Source: Methylopumilus sp947499625 (GTDB lineage: Bacteria > Pseudomonadota > Gammaproteobacteria > Burkholderiales > Methylophilaceae). Taken from it: 64,000 nt of DNA. The stretch spans positions 620,001 through 684,000 of the forward strand of contig OZ248397.1 in assembly GCA_965234475.1 (NCBI GenBank). Reading direction: 5' to 3'. Under the pieces are notes generated by a model. The model saw only the letters and a program-made list of their open reading frames with translations. It ran no database searches and was not told the DNA's origin. This document shows positions 8,374-16,359 of this stretch, one piece after another (position 1 is the first letter of the stretch; every line of letters begins with the position of its first letter). The translations under genes and the position numbers were made by a program.

Positions 8374-10692
8374 ATGAGCAAAAAAAATAAATCTATAAGA
8401 CAAGAAGACCCTCAAAAAGAACGCGAGGCCATGTTTTATGAAAAACCACTTCCAAGTCGAGAATTAATCCTTAAGATCATGACTGATCAGGGCGTGCCCC
8501 TTTCAATTTTAAAGCTCAATGAGTTGCTTGAAATTGCTAATGATGAATCTGAAGCATTTAATAAACGTATTCGAGCGATGGAAAGACAAGGTCAGATTAT
8601 GCGCAATCGTAAAGACGATTTTTGCATTTCCGAAAAATTAAATCTTATACCTGGACGCATACAAGGCCACGCCGATGGATTTGGCTTTCTTATTCCAGAT
8701 CAAGAAGGAGATGATATTTTCTTGTCTTCTAGGGAAATGATGCAAGTCCTTCATAATGATCGCGTTATGGTTCAAACCATAGGACAAGATAGGAAAGGCC
8801 GACCTGAAGGTAAAGTGATCGAGATTCTTGAAAGAAAGAATGAAACCTTAGTGGGCAGGGTGGTTCAAGGACAGGGCGTTACTATCGTTGCAGCTGAAGA
8901 CAAGAGAATTAATCAAGACTTTCTCATTCCATATCACCTTGATATGGGTGCTAAACCTGGTCAAATAGTTGTCATTGAAATTACTGCTCAACCTTCATTC
9001 AAATCAAGACCTATGGGCAAGGTAGTTCAAATTCTTGGTAATTATGCAGACAGCGGTATGGAAATTGAGATTGCCTTAAGAAAACATCAACTTCCTTACA
9101 ATTTCTCAGAAGATACGATTCGCATTGCAGAGTCTTTTTCTAAAAAAGTATCAGAAAATGATTTTAAGGGAAGAGTCGATTTGCGTGATTTACCTCTTAT
9201 TACTATAGATGGAGAAACTGCAAGGGATTTTGATGATGCAGTCTATGCTGAAAGTATCGATAAAAATTGGCGTTTAATTGTAGCTATAGCTGATGTAAGT
9301 TTTTATGTGCAACCCGATAATACTTTAGACAAAGAAGCTTTTGATAGAGGTAATTCAGTTTATTTTCCAAGAAGAGTAATTCCAATGTTGCCTGAAGCGT
9401 TATCAAACGGCCTATGCTCCCTCAATCCGCACGTCGATCGATTATGTATGGTTTGTGACATGGTCATTGATGACCATGGAAAAGTTATTTCTTATAAATT
9501 TTATCCGTCGGTTATGGAGTCAAAAGCACGTATGACTTATACCGATGTAAGCGCATTATTGAAAGAGACATCACCTGAACTGACAGAAAAATATAAAACT
9601 ATTATTCCACACATTAAAAATCTTGAGTCGGTATACAGAATACTCGCCAAGCAAAGGCATATAAGAGGCGCCATTGAATTTGATTCCTCTGAAACCATTA
9701 TGATTTTTAATGATCAAGGAAAAATTGATCGTATTGAGCCTGTGATTCGAAATGAAGCACATCGTCTTATTGAGGAGTGCATGTTAGCTGCCAATGTATG
9801 TGCAGCTAATTTCTTAATTGAACATGAACATCCAGCGCTTTATAGAACTCATGAAGGTCCAACCGAAGAGCGCCTAGAAAATTTACAAATATTTTTGGCT
9901 GAATTTGGCTTTATGTTAACTGGTGGTAATAAGCCAACGATCAAGGATTACGCTGCTCTAATTGAAAAAATTAAAGGTCGGCCAGACGAACATTTATTGC
10001 AAACAGTTTTATTAAGGTCGATGCAACAGGCTGTATATAGCCCGGATAATAATGGCCACTTTGGTTTAGCTTATGAAGCCTATGCACATTTCACTTCCCC
10101 GATACGTCGATATCCTGACCTTTTAATTCATCGTGCCATTAAAGCTACTATAGAAAAGAAGACAATGCCTGCTTCAAATTGGCATGCCTTTGGTCAGCAT
10201 TGTTCAATGACAGAAAGAAGAGCTGATGATGCTACGCGTGATGTTTCATCATGGCTTAAGTGTTATTACATGCAAGATAAAATTGGTGAGATATACGAAG
10301 GCACTGTTGCAGGTGTAACAAGTTTTGGTTTATTTGTTTCGATTGATGGCATTTATATTGAAGGTTTGTTGCATGTCACAGAATTAGGTAACGATTACTT
10401 TACTTATGACAAAGCAAGGCATGCCATGGTCGGAGAAAGATCACATGTTGTTTATCGCTTGGGAGATCGATTAAAAGTAAAATTAGTTCGCGTTGATTTG
10501 GAACTTAGCAAAATTGACTTTAGCCTTGAAAGCCATCAAGAAGTTCAAAAGTCCTCATTAAAAGATAGAAAACCAAAAAATTTCTTTAAAGAGAAATCGA
10601 CTCATAAAAAGAAAGCACACCCTGTTAAACATAAAAGTGGTCCAAAGTTATCTAGAGCGCCTAAAAGTAAAAAGAAAATAAGAGCAAAATAA
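8374..10692 (+). CDS. rnr: Ribonuclease R
   Basis: A processive 3'-to-5' exoribonuclease that degrades structured RNA and takes part in rRNA and tmRNA quality control. The 772 residues show an N-terminal helix-turn-helix-like domain (about 25-90), cold-shock domains (about 90-235), the RNB catalytic domain with the aspartate cluster ARDFDDAVYAE near 282-292, an S1 domain (about 637-720) and a lysine-rich tail (about 725-772) typical of RNase R rather than RNase II. rlmB begins 1 base after its stop, and this rnr-rlmB pairing is conserved in proteobacteria. Confidence 0.96.
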   Translation: MSKKNKSIRQEDPQKEREAMFYEKPLPSRELILKIMTDQGVPLSILKLNELLEIANDESEAFNKRIRAMERQGQIMRNRKDDFCISEKLNLIPGRIQGHADGFGFLIPDQEGDDIFLSSREMMQVLHNDRVMVQTIGQDRKGRPEGKVIEILERKNETLVGRVVQGQGVTIVAAEDKRINQDFLIPYHLDMGAKPGQIVVIEITAQPSFKSRPMGKVVQILGNYADSGMEIEIALRKHQLPYNFSEDTIRIAESFSKKVSENDFKGRVDLRDLPLITIDGETARDFDDAVYAESIDKNWRLIVAIADVSFYVQPDNTLDKEAFDRGNSVYFPRRVIPMLPEALSNGLCSLNPHVDRLCMVCDMVIDDHGKVISYKFYPSVMESKARMTYTDVSALLKETSPELTEKYKTIIPHIKNLESVYRILAKQRHIRGAIEFDSSETIMIFNDQGKIDRIEPVIRNEAHRLIEECMLAANVCAANFLIEHEHPALYRTHEGPTEERLENLQIFLAEFGFMLTGGNKPTIKDYAALIEKIKGRPDEHLLQTVLLRSMQQAVYSPDNNGHFGLAYEAYAHFTSPIRRYPDLLIHRAIKATIEKKTMPASNWHAFGQHCSMTERRADDATRDVSSWLKCYYMQDKIGEIYEGTVAGVTSFGLFVSIDGIYIEGLLHVTELGNDYFTYDKARHAMVGERSHVVYRLGDRLKVKLVRVDLELSKIDFSLESHQEVQKSSLKDRKPKNFFKEKSTHKKKAHPVKHKSGPKLSRAPKSKKKIRAK

Positions 10693-10693
10693 C

Positions 10694-11440
10694 ATGTCAC
10701 AAAGTCAGATTATTTTTGGATTTCATCCTATCATCAGTCAATTGAGACAATCTTCAAGAAGCATTCAAGAAATCTATTTGGATAGCGATCGCAATGATCC
10801 AAGAGCTAAAGAAATTGTTGAGTTAGCGAAAGAAAATAATATCCGTATACTCATGGTTGATCGAGCAAGATTAGATGGCATTGCTTCGCAAGCAAAACAT
10901 CAGGGTGTGGTAGCAAAAATTATCCCCTTAGTAATTCCCTATAAGACAGTTGAGGATATTTTAGAGGGCGACCTTAAAGAGCCCGTTTTTTTTCTAATAT
11001 TGGATGGCGTAGAAGACCCTCATAATTTAGGAGCATGTCTGCGCGTTGCAGATGGTATGGGCGTGCATGCTGTTATAGCCCCTAAAGATCGAGCAGTAGG
11101 ATTAAATGCAACTGTAAGAAAAGTTGCTTCAGGCGCTGCTGAGTCTGTCCCTTTTATCGTGGTAACAAATCTAGCAAGAACTATACGTCTGCTCAAAGAG
11201 CAGGGTGTGCTTGTGGTTGGAACAGCAGAAGATGGAGCCGAATCTCTTTATCAATCGACTTTAAGTGGGCCCATTGCTGTTGTTCTTGGTTCGGAGGGCA
11301 GTGGCTTAAGGAGATTAACTCGCGAAGCATGTGACTTATTAATTCAAATACCCATGTTAGGCACTGTCGAAAGTTTAAATGTCAGTGTTGCGAGTGGGAT
11401 TGTGCTATCAGAAATTAGACGACAACGTTTTAAATCCTAA
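10694..11440 (+). CDS. rlmB: 23S rRNA (guanosine-2251-2'-O)-methyltransferase
   Basis: A SpoU/TrmH-family methyltransferase that modifies the 23S rRNA peptidyl-transferase region. The 248 residues have a small substrate-binding N-terminal domain and a C-terminal trefoil-knot SAM domain with the three SPOUT motifs: LDGVEDPHNLGACLR near 105-119, VVLGSEGSGLRRLT near 196-209 and NVSVASGIVLSE at about 229-240. It is translated just after rnr. Its last 11 bases overlap the convergent mqo gene. Confidence 0.95.
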   Translation: MSQSQIIFGFHPIISQLRQSSRSIQEIYLDSDRNDPRAKEIVELAKENNIRILMVDRARLDGIASQAKHQGVVAKIIPLVIPYKTVEDILEGDLKEPVFFLILDGVEDPHNLGACLRVADGMGVHAVIAPKDRAVGLNATVRKVASGAAESVPFIVVTNLARTIRLLKEQGVLVVGTAEDGAESLYQSTLSGPIAVVLGSEGSGLRRLTREACDLLIQIPMLGTVESLNVSVASGIVLSEIRRQRFKS

Positions 11441-12905
11441 ATCCAAGTGTTTTGTAAGTAGATTGACGAGTTTTATTAAATAAAGCTGGTTGTTTACTTA
11501 AGTCTTGATTGTAAGATGGCACCATCTTTTCAATTTTACTCTTCCATATTTTAGAGTTTGTTTTGCCTTTAAAGCTTTTCTCAATCACATTTAACATTGA
11601 ATACACGGATGTTGAAGCTCCAGGAGAGGCGCCCAAAAGAGCGGCGAGGGATGCGTCGTCTGACCAAACTATTTCAGTTCCAAATTCTAATTTGCCACCA
11701 ATTTTTTTATAGGGCTTGATAATTTGAACTCTCTTACCAGCAGATGCAAGCTTCCAATCTTTTTCGCTAGCTAAAGGGTAAAACTCTCTCAATGCATTCA
11801 TTTTGTCTTTGTATGAACTACCCGATTCTTTAATGAGATAACTTAAAAGATTTAGATTACAAATCAATACGTGAAGCATTGGCAAAATATTTTGTATGCG
11901 AATTGATTTTAATAAATCTAAATACGATCCCGTTTTCAAAAATTTAAATGTGAAGCTTGCAAATGGACCAAACATAAGTTGTCTTTTGCCATTAATAATT
12001 CTTAAATCTAAATGAGGTGCTGACATAAGTGGAGATTTAGGGCCTGCTAAGCCATAAATTTTAGAAAAATGTTTTTTTGTAAGAGATGATTTCTTACATA
12101 TCAACCATTCCCCATTGATGGGGAAGCCTGCATAGCCAATTTGATTTTTGATATTACTTTTTTGGAGTAAGTGAATGGTAGATCCACCAGCACCAATAAA
12201 AATAAATTTCGTATTCACTAAAATTATTTTTTTACTCTTTGCGCTGTAAATTTTTATATCCCAGGTTTTATCTTCAGCCTGTGATATAGATTTAATTTCG
12301 TGGTTTTTATGAACAGAGAACTTCTTATTAGTCGATAAAATTTTTAACATTTGATGGCTAAGCGATTCAAAATCTACATCACTTCCATACTTAACTCTTG
12401 TCATTGCAATATTATCTTTTATGTTTTCACCAATGAGTGGCGCCCATTCTTTGATAGTTTTTTTACTGCGAGAGAATTGTATCCCTTTGAATAGAATACT
12501 TTTACTTAAAGCTTCATATCTCTTCTTCAAAAAAGATATATCTTTATCGCCTTTGACAAAGCTTATGTGGGGAACTTGGGTAATAAAGGATTTAGGCTTA
12601 AAGCTTTTATATTTTCTGGTTAAAAAGCTCCAAAACTGAAGTGAGACTTCAAATTCTCTATTAATCTTTAATGCCTTATCCACATTAATAAGCTGTTGCC
12701 TATTCATGGGCGTGTAATTTAATTCACAGAAGCCAGCATGACCAGTTCCGGCATTATTGATTGATTGTGAGCTCTCCAAAGCACAAGAAGAAAGTTTCTC
12801 GTAAATGGTAATATCTATATCAGGGTCTAACTCTTGAAGTAATCTGGCGAGTGTGACGCTCATGATTCCACCACCAATACAAACAACATCTTTTTTAATG
12901 TCCAC
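11430..12905 (-). CDS. mqo: Malate:quinone oxidoreductase
   Basis: A peripheral membrane FAD enzyme that oxidises malate to oxaloacetate and passes electrons to quinone. The 491 residues begin with the dinucleotide-binding motif VVCIGGGIMSVTLA at 7-20 and carry SSQSINNAGTGHAG around 46-59, a family hallmark. The C-terminal GASPGAS motif lies near 425-431. Length matches the bacterial Mqo family. The gene is on the minus strand and ends inside the convergent rlmB. It provides the malate-oxidation step of the TCA cycle; no NAD-dependent malate dehydrogenase is in this window. Confidence 0.93.
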   Translation of the reverse strand: MDIKKDVVCIGGGIMSVTLARLLQELDPDIDITIYEKLSSCALESSQSINNAGTGHAGFCELNYTPMNRQQLINVDKALKINREFEVSLQFWSFLTRKYKSFKPKSFITQVPHISFVKGDKDISFLKKRYEALSKSILFKGIQFSRSKKTIKEWAPLIGENIKDNIAMTRVKYGSDVDFESLSHQMLKILSTNKKFSVHKNHEIKSISQAEDKTWDIKIYSAKSKKIILVNTKFIFIGAGGSTIHLLQKSNIKNQIGYAGFPINGEWLICKKSSLTKKHFSKIYGLAGPKSPLMSAPHLDLRIINGKRQLMFGPFASFTFKFLKTGSYLDLLKSIRIQNILPMLHVLICNLNLLSYLIKESGSSYKDKMNALREFYPLASEKDWKLASAGKRVQIIKPYKKIGGKLEFGTEIVWSDDASLAALLGASPGASTSVYSMLNVIEKSFKGKTNSKIWKSKIEKMVPSYNQDLSKQPALFNKTRQSTYKTLGFRI

Positions 12906-13009
12906 TATCTGCCAACCTAAATCCCCTTAATTTTATTTTTTTGATTTTATTAGTTGTTATAATCAATCAAAATAATTTACCTTTAAATTAACCATTAGTC
13001 ACTAAATTA

Positions 13010-13747
13010 ATGTCTAAACTTTCTGTCATTATCATTGCAAAGAATGAATCTGCAAATATCGCTGATTGCATTAAAAGTGCAAATTTCGCTAATGAAGTTA
13101 TTGTCCTGGACTCAGGCAGTTCTGATAACACCATTTCTCTTTCAAAGAAATTAGGTGCTAAAGTTTTTAATAAGCCATGGAAAGGTTATGGCCAACACAA
13201 AAATATGGCTATTCAATTAGCCAAGCATGAATGGATATTTTCTTTAGATGCAGATGAAAGAATTACGCCGGCGCTCAAACAAGAAATTTTAAAAGAGATC
13301 AATCGACCAGATTTCAATGTTTATGATGTTCCTAGACGCTCCTTATTTGTTTCTAAATTTATAAGGTATTCAGGGTGGCAGCCAGATAGGACAAAGAGAC
13401 TTTTCAAAAAAGGTACTGCTAAATTTTCAGAGCATCATGTGCATGAGCATCTTGTAAGCCAATATGAAATTGGCCATTTATTGCAGCCCTTAATTCATTA
13501 TTCCTATAGAGACTTTGATACGGTATTAAAAAAGATTAATGTCTATTCAAGCTTGGGCGCTAAAGATCTTAAAAGTAAAGGTAAAAAAGGCAGTCTTAAA
13601 AAAGCAATTTTTCATGCTATTTGGGCTTTTATCCGAACTTATATTGTAAGGCTTGGTTTTTTGGATGGTCGCGAGGGTTTAATGCTTGCAATCTCTGTTG
13701 CAGAAGGCACTTATTACCGCTATATCAAACTTATCTATCTAAAATAA
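13010..13747 (+). CDS. Family 2 glycosyltransferase, WaaE/KdtX-like
   Basis: A 245-residue GT-A fold glycosyltransferase. It has SVIIIAKNESANI at the N-terminus, the nucleotide-binding DSGSSDNT at 34-41 and the metal-binding DADE at 80-83, followed by the HEH segment (EHHVHEH) and YRDFDTVLKK typical of the lipopolysaccharide inner-core beta-1,4-glucosyltransferase WaaE group. It probably adds a sugar to the lipopolysaccharide core on the cytoplasmic side. The exact sugar cannot be inferred. A TATAAT at 12958-12963 is a candidate -10. It stands alone between divergent mqo and the tRNA-Asn terminator. Confidence 0.8.
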   Translation: MSKLSVIIIAKNESANIADCIKSANFANEVIVLDSGSSDNTISLSKKLGAKVFNKPWKGYGQHKNMAIQLAKHEWIFSLDADERITPALKQEILKEINRPDFNVYDVPRRSLFVSKFIRYSGWQPDRTKRLFKKGTAKFSEHHVHEHLVSQYEIGHLLQPLIHYSYRDFDTVLKKINVYSSLGAKDLKSKGKKGSLKKAIFHAIWAFIRTYIVRLGFLDGREGLMLAISVAEGTYYRYIKLIYLK

Positions 13748-13773
13748 AAATAGCCCATATGTATGGGCTATTT
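13748..13773 (-). terminator. Intrinsic terminator of tRNA-Asn, possibly bidirectional
   Basis: A perfect 12-bp stem (13748-13759 with 13762-13773) around a 2-base centre, containing AATAGCCCATA. On the minus strand it follows the tRNA-Asn CCA after 5 bases and is followed by a T-rich tract. It also lies directly after the stop of the plus-strand glycosyltransferase and could end that transcript too. Confidence 0.75.
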
Positions 13774-13778
13774 GAATT

Positions 13779-13854
13779 TGGCTCCTCGACCTGGGCTCGA
13801 ACCAGGGACACACGGATTAACAGTCCGTTGCTCTACCAGCTGAGCTATCGAGGA
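13779..13854 (-). tRNA. tRNA-Asn (anticodon GTT)
   Basis: On the minus strand a 76-base cloverleaf runs from TCCTCGA (13854-13848) to TCGAGGA plus G73 and an encoded CCA (13781-13779). The D arm is GCTCAGCTGGTAGAGC, the anticodon loop CTGTTAA has anticodon GTT, and the T arm carries GGTTCGAGCCC with a CCTGG/CCAGG stem. The single copy here lies between a glycosyltransferase and an aminotransferase gene. Confidence 0.97.
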
Positions 13855-13936
13855 ATTGAGAACGTGATCATAAAACAGTTATTGTTGTAAGGTCAACTTA
13901 ATCAAGCTGTAAATTATACTTGAATTGAGTCCTCAT

Positions 13937-15142
13937 TTAAACAGAGAGCGCGCGTTTGATGCGTTTCATTGCCTCTATAAGATTTTCCATTGAGGTTGCG
14001 AATGAAATTCTGAAATAACCATCTGAACCAAATGCAGATCCTGGTACTACGGCGACACCTTCTTTTTCTAGTAAGTAGTCTGCCAAAGCAAGATCTGTTT
14101 CTTCTTTCAAAATCTTTTGATTAAATAAATGTTCGATAGCTTTTCTTGCATCAGGAAAAGCATAGAATGCGCCTTCCGCCTCAATGCAAGACAAACCAGG
14201 AATTTCATTAAAACTTTTTACAACATAAGCATGCCTTTCTCTAAAGGCTTTAATCATGGGATCCATACATGATTGGTCCCCTGAAAGTGCAGCTTCGGCA
14301 GCAACTTGGGAAATGGAAGTAGGATTGGATGTCGATTGTGACTGAAGTATTTCCATGGCTTTAATAATATAACCTGGCCCAGCTGCATAACCTATTCGCC
14401 ATCCTGTCATTGAGTATGCTTTAGACACACCGCTCATAATCACACAACGATCTTTCAATGACGGACTTACATTGAGAATATTATAAAAAGGCATATCTTT
14501 TAATTTGACATGTTCGTACATATCATCAGTGCCAATTAAAATATTAGGGTGCTTAACAAGGACTTCTGCAAGAGATGCTAACTCTTCTTTTGAATAAACA
14601 GCACCTGTCGGATTTGAAGGTGAATTTAAGATTAACAGTTTTGTTTTAGGTGTGATTGCTTTTTCAAGTTGTAATGCAGTCATTTTAAATTTTTGTTCAA
14701 TACCACATTCAACAATAATGGGTTTAGCATCAGTCACTAAGGCTATGTCTGCATAAGATACCCAGTAAGGTGCTGGAATAATAACTTCATCACCTGAATT
14801 TAAAACTGCAAGACAAAAATTAAAAACACATTGTTTACCACCCACACTAACAATAACTTCGCTAAGAGTGTATTCGAGATTATTGTCGCGCTTAAATTTT
14901 TCAATAATTGCTTTTTTTAATGAAGGAATGCCTGAGACAGGCGTGTATTTTGTGAAACCATTATCAATTGCAGTTTTTGCAGCATCTTTAATATGTTGAG
15001 GCGTATCAAAATCAGGTTCACCTGCTGCAAGTCCAATAATATCTTTGCCTTCTGATTTATAGCGGGCAGCTTTTGCCGTAATAGCAAGCGTTGGAGATTC
15101 TTTGATACGTCCGACACATTCAGATAATTTGATGACTGACAA
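13937..15142 (-). CDS. Aspartate-type aminotransferase (class I, PLP-dependent)
   Basis: A class I aminotransferase of 401 residues, 1-beta subfamily of aspartate aminotransferases. Seen: AAGEPDFDTP at 39-48, NPTGAVYSKEE at 177-187, the PLP-lysine motif SGVSKAYSMTGWRIGY with the lysine at about 241, and a C-terminal FRISFA arginine that would bind the substrate carboxylate. It most probably interconverts aspartate/oxaloacetate with glutamate/2-oxoglutarate, and some relatives also act on prephenate or aromatic acids. Monocistronic by context, with a promoter candidate just upstream. Confidence 0.92.
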   Translation of the reverse strand: MSVIKLSECVGRIKESPTLAITAKAARYKSEGKDIIGLAAGEPDFDTPQHIKDAAKTAIDNGFTKYTPVSGIPSLKKAIIEKFKRDNNLEYTLSEVIVSVGGKQCVFNFCLAVLNSGDEVIIPAPYWVSYADIALVTDAKPIIVECGIEQKFKMTALQLEKAITPKTKLLILNSPSNPTGAVYSKEELASLAEVLVKHPNILIGTDDMYEHVKLKDMPFYNILNVSPSLKDRCVIMSGVSKAYSMTGWRIGYAAGPGYIIKAMEILQSQSTSNPTSISQVAAEAALSGDQSCMDPMIKAFRERHAYVVKSFNEIPGLSCIEAEGAFYAFPDARKAIEHLFNQKILKEETDLALADYLLEKEGVAVVPGSAFGSDGYFRISFATSMENLIEAMKRIKRALSV

Positions 15143-15174
15143 TTTTAATCCAGGGCTGATTAATGTATGCCCCT

Positions 15175-15202
15175 ATTTTACGCAAAAAGAACTTGAGTTG
15201 AA
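15175..15202 (-). promoter_or_regulatory. Candidate promoter of the aminotransferase gene
   Basis: On the minus strand TTCAAC (15202-15197), a 16-base spacer and TAAAAT (15180-15175) form a sigma70-like pair 33 bases before the start codon at 15142. Both hexamers deviate from consensus. Confidence 0.4.
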
Positions 15203-15215
15203 ATAGACTTTTAGT

Positions 15216-16244
15216 TTATTCGCAAGTCTTAGAACACCCAACGAGCTTGTAATAATCCTCAAGTAGCTCAGGATTAATTTTAGAAATTTTTTCTTGAATC
15301 GCCTTAATTTCCTTTTTATCGTCTTTAGATTTGGCAATGAAACCCAACCTCAAAAGCGCATCTGTATTTTGGTCATCTAACAAGACTGATCGGCGATATG
15401 CTGTTTCAGCTGCACTTAAGTCATTAAGATGCTCATTTGCTAAACCAAGCTCGAACCAGGCTTCGGCATTATTATTTTCTTTTTTGGTCCATTCTAAAGA
15501 TACATTTAATAGTTTTTTCCAGTCTTCTTTAATAGTTGGAATAGCTATTTGAAGAAAGAGTGGTTTTTTATCCTCTTCCTCTTCCCATAGGGCTTTACCG
15601 ACAACTGGAAAAGTAGTTTCACTGGGTTTATTTTTGAGTGTATTTAGCCATTCAATTGGGAGGGCATAGTAAAAAGAATTTCGTCCGGAAGTTTTAAAGG
15701 TGTTGATACCGACAAGCCTTCCTTCTGTATCAAATAAACCGCTGCCAGAGGCGCCCATTCTAAATTGAGCTGTACTTAAAATAACTTTACCTAGATCTAG
15801 ATCATAGGTTGATTTCACAACGCCTGCTGATGTTAAGGGCACAGGAGCGCCACTAGAGTGCCCGATAGCAATGACTCCTTGGCCTTTTTTGAGGTCGGTA
15901 CTTTTACCTATCATGATCGGTTTAGTGGCCATACCAAAAGTTGTGACTAAACACAAATCATGCCAATGATCTACTTTTACAGTTGTCACTGAGTAGGTTT
16001 CTTCTCCTTGAGACACCCAGGGCTTTTTTGTTTTTCTTAGAACATGACAATTGGTTATCACTTCATTATCACCCACAACAACACCAGATCCATAAGCGAG
16101 ACCACCTGCATCGTTATAACCCCTAATCATGACAACACTAAAAAATGAACTCATTAATTGCTCTTTATTTAATGACCATGCATTTCCCGAATAAAAAAAG
16201 ATACTAACGAGGATAAGAGATATAAATTTAAAGGATGGATTCAT
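15216..16244 (-). CDS. Exported trypsin-like serine protease with C-terminal TPRs
   Basis: A 342-residue protein with an N-terminal signal peptide (residues 1 to about 23, ending NAWS). A chymotrypsin-fold domain follows: His67 in TNCHVLR, Asp96 in HDLCLV and Ser166 in GASGSGLFD form the expected catalytic triad. From about residue 235 the protein changes to helical TPR-like repeats (NAEAWFELGLANEHLNDLSA, then NTDALLRLGFIAKS). It lacks the PDZ domain of DegP-type proteases. It is probably periplasmic or lipid-surface associated; substrate and role are unknown. It is divergent from uvrB and upstream of the aminotransferase gene on the same strand. Confidence 0.8.
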   Translation of the reverse strand: MNPSFKFISLILVSIFFYSGNAWSLNKEQLMSSFFSVVMIRGYNDAGGLAYGSGVVVGDNEVITNCHVLRKTKKPWVSQGEETYSVTTVKVDHWHDLCLVTTFGMATKPIMIGKSTDLKKGQGVIAIGHSSGAPVPLTSAGVVKSTYDLDLGKVILSTAQFRMGASGSGLFDTEGRLVGINTFKTSGRNSFYYALPIEWLNTLKNKPSETTFPVVGKALWEEEEDKKPLFLQIAIPTIKEDWKKLLNVSLEWTKKENNNAEAWFELGLANEHLNDLSAAETAYRRSVLLDDQNTDALLRLGFIAKSKDDKKEIKAIQEKISKINPELLEDYYKLVGCSKTCE

Positions 16245-16359
16245 AAGATGAAGTTTTTAAAAAGTATAATATTGTCTTGACTGGATGCTGAATTAAAAGT
16301 TCTTATTAGTTTTCACATATTTTCTTTTCTAAATCTTTTTTAAGTAGAATATCACTATC

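Noticed and set aside
13621..13890. 89-codon plus-strand ORF ending across the tRNA
   Set aside because: It overlaps the glycosyltransferase in another frame and then runs antisense through tRNA-Asn, a common artefact.
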